Below the pieces are notes generated by a model, which saw only the letters and a program-made list of their open reading frames with translations, was not told the DNA's origin and did not search any database. 64,000 nt of DNA from Chiridota heheva (Eukaryota > Echinodermata > Holothuroidea > Apodida > Chiridotidae), in NCBI GenBank assembly GCA_020152595.1, contig JAIGNY010004239.1, positions 280,001-344,000 on the forward strand, written 5' to 3'. Positions 45,401-51,400 of the stretch are shown here, piece by piece; the stretch's first letter is position 1; each line of letters opens with the position of its first letter. The position numbers and the translations under genes are program-made.

Positions 45401-48400
45401 GTTTTAGCAGAACTGATATTATTCAGAGTCTTAGAATGTTTTTCTATTTGGTTTTGGAGCTTTACAAATGCCAATATTTGATTGATTGATTGTGAATTTA
45501 GTAATATACCCTGTGGATTACAAACCACAATTCTATCATCTGTATGCACCATACTGAGGAACTGGGCATGTTAATCAGTGTGATGCACACAAGGTTATTT
45601 CTCAAAAACTCTCTAAAACTTATCTAACCATTCAGAGCCTCTGAAAACAGTTTCTGTTATGTTTTGCCGCTCTACAAATATCAATAATTGATTGATTGAT
45701 TGCTAATTTAATAATGTACCATAAAGATTAATATAGACAGGTTAAAAAAACTTAGGCATAATGGGAAGAAAATTTGCTATTAACCATGAAAATAGCAAGA
45801 AGTTTGATCAAAATTGATTAAAACGTTACTATTTTACAGCATTTTCATTTTCATGCCTTGTTTGAATAATTTGTGCAATTGTTATTGAAATAGGTTGAAA
45901 CAACTCGGGTATAATGGGAAGAAAACATGCTATAAACAGTGGAAATAGCATTTAGTTTGATCAAAATTGATTAAAAATTAAGTATTTTTCATTTTTCATG
46001 CCTTCTTTGAATAAATTATGCAATGGCCAATGAAATAGGTTGAAACAACAAGAGTATAATGGGAAGAAATTATGCTATAAACCATGAAAATAGCAAATAC
46101 TGTAGTTTGATCAAAATTGATTAAAAATTAAAAATTTTTTTTTTATTTTTCATGCCTTCTTTGAATAACTTATGCAAATGTTATTGACATAGATAGGTTG
46201 AAACAACAAGAGTATAATGGGAAGAAAATATGCTACAAACCATGAAAATAGCAAAAAAATTGATCAAAATCGATTAAGAATTAAGTATTTAACAGAATTT
46301 TAAATTTTCATGCCTTGTTTGAATAATTTGTGCAATTGTTATTGAAATTAACAACAAAGAAAACCTATGAAATTTATTATGTGAACTTATTGTTTTACAA
46401 ACCTCCACCAATGTTAGTTGAATGGGGGCAGCTGAATATGGCCAAGAGGCTTTTAATTTATTAAAAATTTCTGGAGAAAACAGTCTAATATTTTCAGTGA
46501 CTGAAATTTAGGACAGTAATTTTTAAAGATTTTCAGTTGTCATCTCTTATAATTGTCACAACTTTTTCATACATTAAATGATTAAGAATTCATCAAATTT
46601 TGATCAGCCATAACTTAGTAACTACAGTAACTACTGCGATAATTTGATCAGCCATAATTTAGTAACTACAGTAACTACTGCCATAATTGGATCAGCCATA
46701 ACTTAGTACCTACAGTAACTACTGCCATAATTTGATCAGCCATAACTTAGTACCTACAGTAACTACTGCCATAATTTGATCAGCCATAATTTAGTAACTA
46801 CAGTAACTACTGCCATAATTGGATCAGCCATAGCTTAGTACCTACAGTAACTACTGCCATAATTTGATTAGCCATAACTTAGTACCTACAGTAACTACTG
46901 TTATAATTTGATTAGCCATAACTTAGTAACTACAGTAACTACTGCCATAATTTGATCAGCCATAACTTAGTACCTACAGTAACTACTGCCATAATTTGAT
47001 CAGCCATAACTTAGTACCTACAGTAACTACTGTTATAATTTGATCAGCCATAGCTTAGTACCTACAGTAACTACTGCCATAATTTGATCAGCCATAGCTC
47101 AGTACCTACAGTAACTACTGCCATAATCTGATCAGCCATAGCTTAGTACCTACAGTAACTACTGCCATAATTTGATTAGCCATAACTTAGTACCTACAGT
47201 AACTATACTGCCATAATTTGATCAGCCATAACTTAGTAACTACTGCCATAATTTGATCAGCCATAACTTAGTAACTACAGTAACTACTGCCATAATTCAT
47301 GAAGCAATATCTTTCCTTAGGAGAAATGGTCTGTCAATAATTCAAAGTTAATGCACATTATTACCTCAGGCAATATGATACACAGCTATTTTTATCACCA
47401 GTTTGTAAACAAACTTCTCCCACAAAGAAACCTAACATGGATGAGTGATTTTAATCACAAAAGTGTCTTGATTATCCAGCTCTGGCTTTGTGAAATCTTG
47501 TACACACTAAAAGCCTTGGGCTACTTGGCTGTGGTTTGCATGGGAATGGAAGATAAACATTCATTGTTTGGAGTGGAAACACAATACACTGAACAGGAAG
47601 TCGGGTTGATAATTATCATACCTGAGTTTTCAGGATTAACTCAGGTGTCGGGTGCGGGTAGGCTTAAAGAGAAAGATTTGGGCATGTGAAAGACTATCCT
47701 GTTTAGAAATTAAAGCCTTTTTGTTGAAATTTGAAATATCTACCCTTCCATTGTACCTTTAAGATGTTATTATTTGTATTTACCCCACAGGGTACCTTTA
47801 AGATGTTATTATTTGTATTTACCCCACAGGGGAACAGCGCATATCAATCAGTGTGACATACCTATGCTGCTAGGGCTGACAATCAGCAAAATCTTGAAGT
47901 TTCGTGGACCCCTCAGACCAGACATTGCCTTTGAGGTCAACAACAGAGCCATGATTGCATTTCTATGGAAACATCTTAGTAAGTACCGTCAATCAAAAAA
48001 CAGAAAATCTGAAAATACTGAATAATACAATTTGCTGAAATGTTTTTTTTCCCTTCAGAGTAATCTTCATAATCATTCATGTCAAGTTGTATACAACTAG
48101 TTAATTCTTAAGTCAGTGGGTTTTGTCAAAGTTTAAAGAGTTGTTTTACACTTTTGTGAAACTTGGACAAGTTTCTTATAAAGCGTTGTTTGACTTGGTT
48201 TTATAATATCCCGAAAGACCTCCAGTGGATTATTTACATCAAGACTCCCACAGTCATATTATCAACTACTTGTGGATGCTTTCTCCAGCTTGATGTTGGT
48301 TCAGGTATAAAATCCTCTTCATCAAAATTATCTTCATGTTTTCAAAGAGAAATATGGCAGATGGAGGGTTAAAACACAATGGATTTATATAAGGAACAGA

Positions 48401-51400
48401 GACTATATGTCCCATTCATACATCACAAGAGTAACACAAAAACCTTTTTTGTATACAAATGTAAAAAAGATGTAAAACGGCCAATTTTTAAATGATTTTG
48501 ATGTTTTTTGCTTTTCTCATGTTTTTTATTTTAATTTGATTCATCCAATGTTGCCTAGCTCTACCTTCAAATTGACTTCTGGTGAAGTTGCATTATCAGC
48601 CAATCTGTCAGTCAATAATGTTTATCAAGAAAGCAAGCATGTGGGGTGTTGGCAGATTATGATCAAGTTAAATGTTACGAACATACTGTAGAGATGTTAT
48701 ATTTACCATAAACAGCTTTAAATTCTGAACAGAGGTTCTTTTCCTCCCTGGGCCATCCCCTCTCTTCCATCCACCTGGGCCTCTCCACTCATCACAAAAC
48801 CCAAACCCAGCCCAATCTCTTCATCAACCTCCACAACTAAATCAAAGACTTAACTCTCCAACTACACCTTCAGTCTATACTGATGGCTCCAAGGAAGGGG
48901 ACAAGACAGCTGCTGCTGTCGTCATCCAAGACATGACCCTCAATAGCAGGTTTTTCAACTACTCGTCCATCTTCTCGGCTGAGGCCAAGGCCATCGTGAC
49001 TTGCCCTCAACTATATTGAGTACTCCCGCTCAGTCACTTGGCCATCTTCTCAGACTCCAAGTCTGTCTTTACTTGTTTACTCAACCAATAAGTGGGATGA
49101 CCTCACATCCCACCTCCTCCTCCATAAACTCCTCTCGCCCTCCCCCACCCCCTTCTCAGCAGGAACAATATTCTTTTCTTCTGGATACCCAGCCATGTTG
49201 GCATCCCCAGCAACGTCAGAGCTGCTTCAGTCGCTAAGCTTGCCCTCAACCTCCCCCTACCTACTTTCCCAAAACCTTTTCTGAAATCAAACCTCTTATT
49301 GCTTCCCTTGTTCGTTACCGATGGCTAATCTCATGGGACGCCCAACTTAATTAACAACATCCAGCCCACCATTCCAACTAAACCAACCATCCACAATCTC
49401 TCCTGTATTGACAACGTCCACATCACCCACCTTAGAATAGGACACACCCACCTCACTCACTCCCACCTCCTTAATGGCTCCCCCATCCCTCTGCAACAAT
49501 TGCCATTGCCCCCTCACCATCCACCACATCCTCCTTGCCTGCCCCCTGTACAACCTCCCCAGAGCTTCACTCACAACTTCATAGCCGAGCTCTTCCAGAA
49601 AAACGAGAAAAAAAAAGCGGATACAATTATCTCCTTCCTTCATCGTGCTTCCCTCTACAACCATATTAAGTCCTCCTCCCACCCCCTTTACCTACTTTTT
49701 GTTGCACCCCTGCACAGCTTCCTCCATTGTTATCAGCTTCTTGGCTCCTGTGCTTTTCTCAGACTCATATTTTCTTTTCTTCGTACCTCCGGAATAATCT
49801 AACCTTTCAGGCACAATTTGACCCTCGCTGTCGTGGTGCTGTTAAGCCCTCATCAAAAAACAGAGAAACACAAATAAACAAACTATAAGTTATGACTGCT
49901 ATGAATGAATGCATCAAAGCTGCTATGAATGAATGCATCAAAGCTGCTATGAATGAATGCATCAAAGCTGCTATGAATGAATGCATCAAAGCTGCTATGA
50001 ATGAATGCATCAAAGCTGCTATGAATGAATGCATCAAAGCTGCTATGAATGAATGCATCAAAGCTGCTATGAATGAATGCATCAAAGCTGCTATGAATGA
50101 ATGCATCAAAGCTGCTATGAATGAATGCATCAAAGCTGCTATGAATGAATGCATCAAAGCTGCTATGAGTGAATGCATCAAAGCTGCTATGAATGAATGC
50201 ATCAAAGCTGCTATGAATAAATGCATCAAAGCTGCTATGAATGAATGCATCAAAGCTGCTATGAATGAATGCATCAAAGCTGCTATGAATGAATGCATCA
50301 AAGCTGCTATAAATGAATGCATCAAAGCTGCTATGAATGAATGCATCAAAGCTGCTATGAATGAATGCATCAAAGCTGCTATGAGTGAATGCATCAAAGC
50401 TGCTATGAATGAATGCATCAAAGCTGCTATGAATGAATGCATCAAAGCTGCTATTAGTGAATGCATCAAAGCTGCTATGAATGAATGCATCAAAGCTGCT
50501 ATGAATGAATGCATCAAAGCTGCTATGAATGAATGCATCAAAGCTGCTATGAATGAATGCATCAAAGCTGCTATGAATGAATGCATCAAAGCTGCTATGA
50601 ATGAATGCATCAAAGCTGCTATGAATGAATGAGAGGACAGCTCAAACTCCTTCAGGTAATTCTATTTAAAAAATTTAGTTACTGAAAATCATAAAACTTT
50701 CTTCTGCAAAATAAATGTTGATACAGATTATGAAGAAAAACAAATTTTCTTGGTAAATAATCACCTGTAGAATTGAGAAACAATAGGTTTTGTGATGTCA
50801 CAAAATTACACTAAATTTTGCATAATTTAATAAGGATCTAACATTCAAAATGCTGTAAATTAATCAATTTTTAACTGATTTTGCGCAGTTGTTCTGCTCC
50901 TTAAAGTTTCAACAGTCAGACCCGACCTGATATATAAGCCAGACTTTTCCCCTTTATTCTGAAAACCAGAAGTAATTAGGATTGAATTTCCTTATGGTTT
51001 CATTGTACTAGTTCTGTCCGCCCTTGGTTGTTGTGGAAGTTGGTGTTGAATATCAAATTAGCAATGAATGAAGTCCTTATTGCATGGTTGAGTGGTTATT
51101 TTATTTAAGATAAGTGGTCTCATTATTTGCTACATTTAGATTGTGGTTATGATTTGCTGGAACAAATTTTTAAGCAGAAGGACAAGCCATGTAGTCACTG
51201 AAAATCATGAGGCTTTCTTCTGCTAAATTTTGATACAGGGTATGATGAAAAACCAACATTTCTTGGTAATATTCACCAGTAGAATTAAATAACAATAGGT
51301 TTTGTGATGTCACAAAATTATACTGAAATTTGCATAATATATTGTAATAAGGATCTAAAATTCAAAATGCTGTAAATTAATAAATTTCAAACTGATTTTG

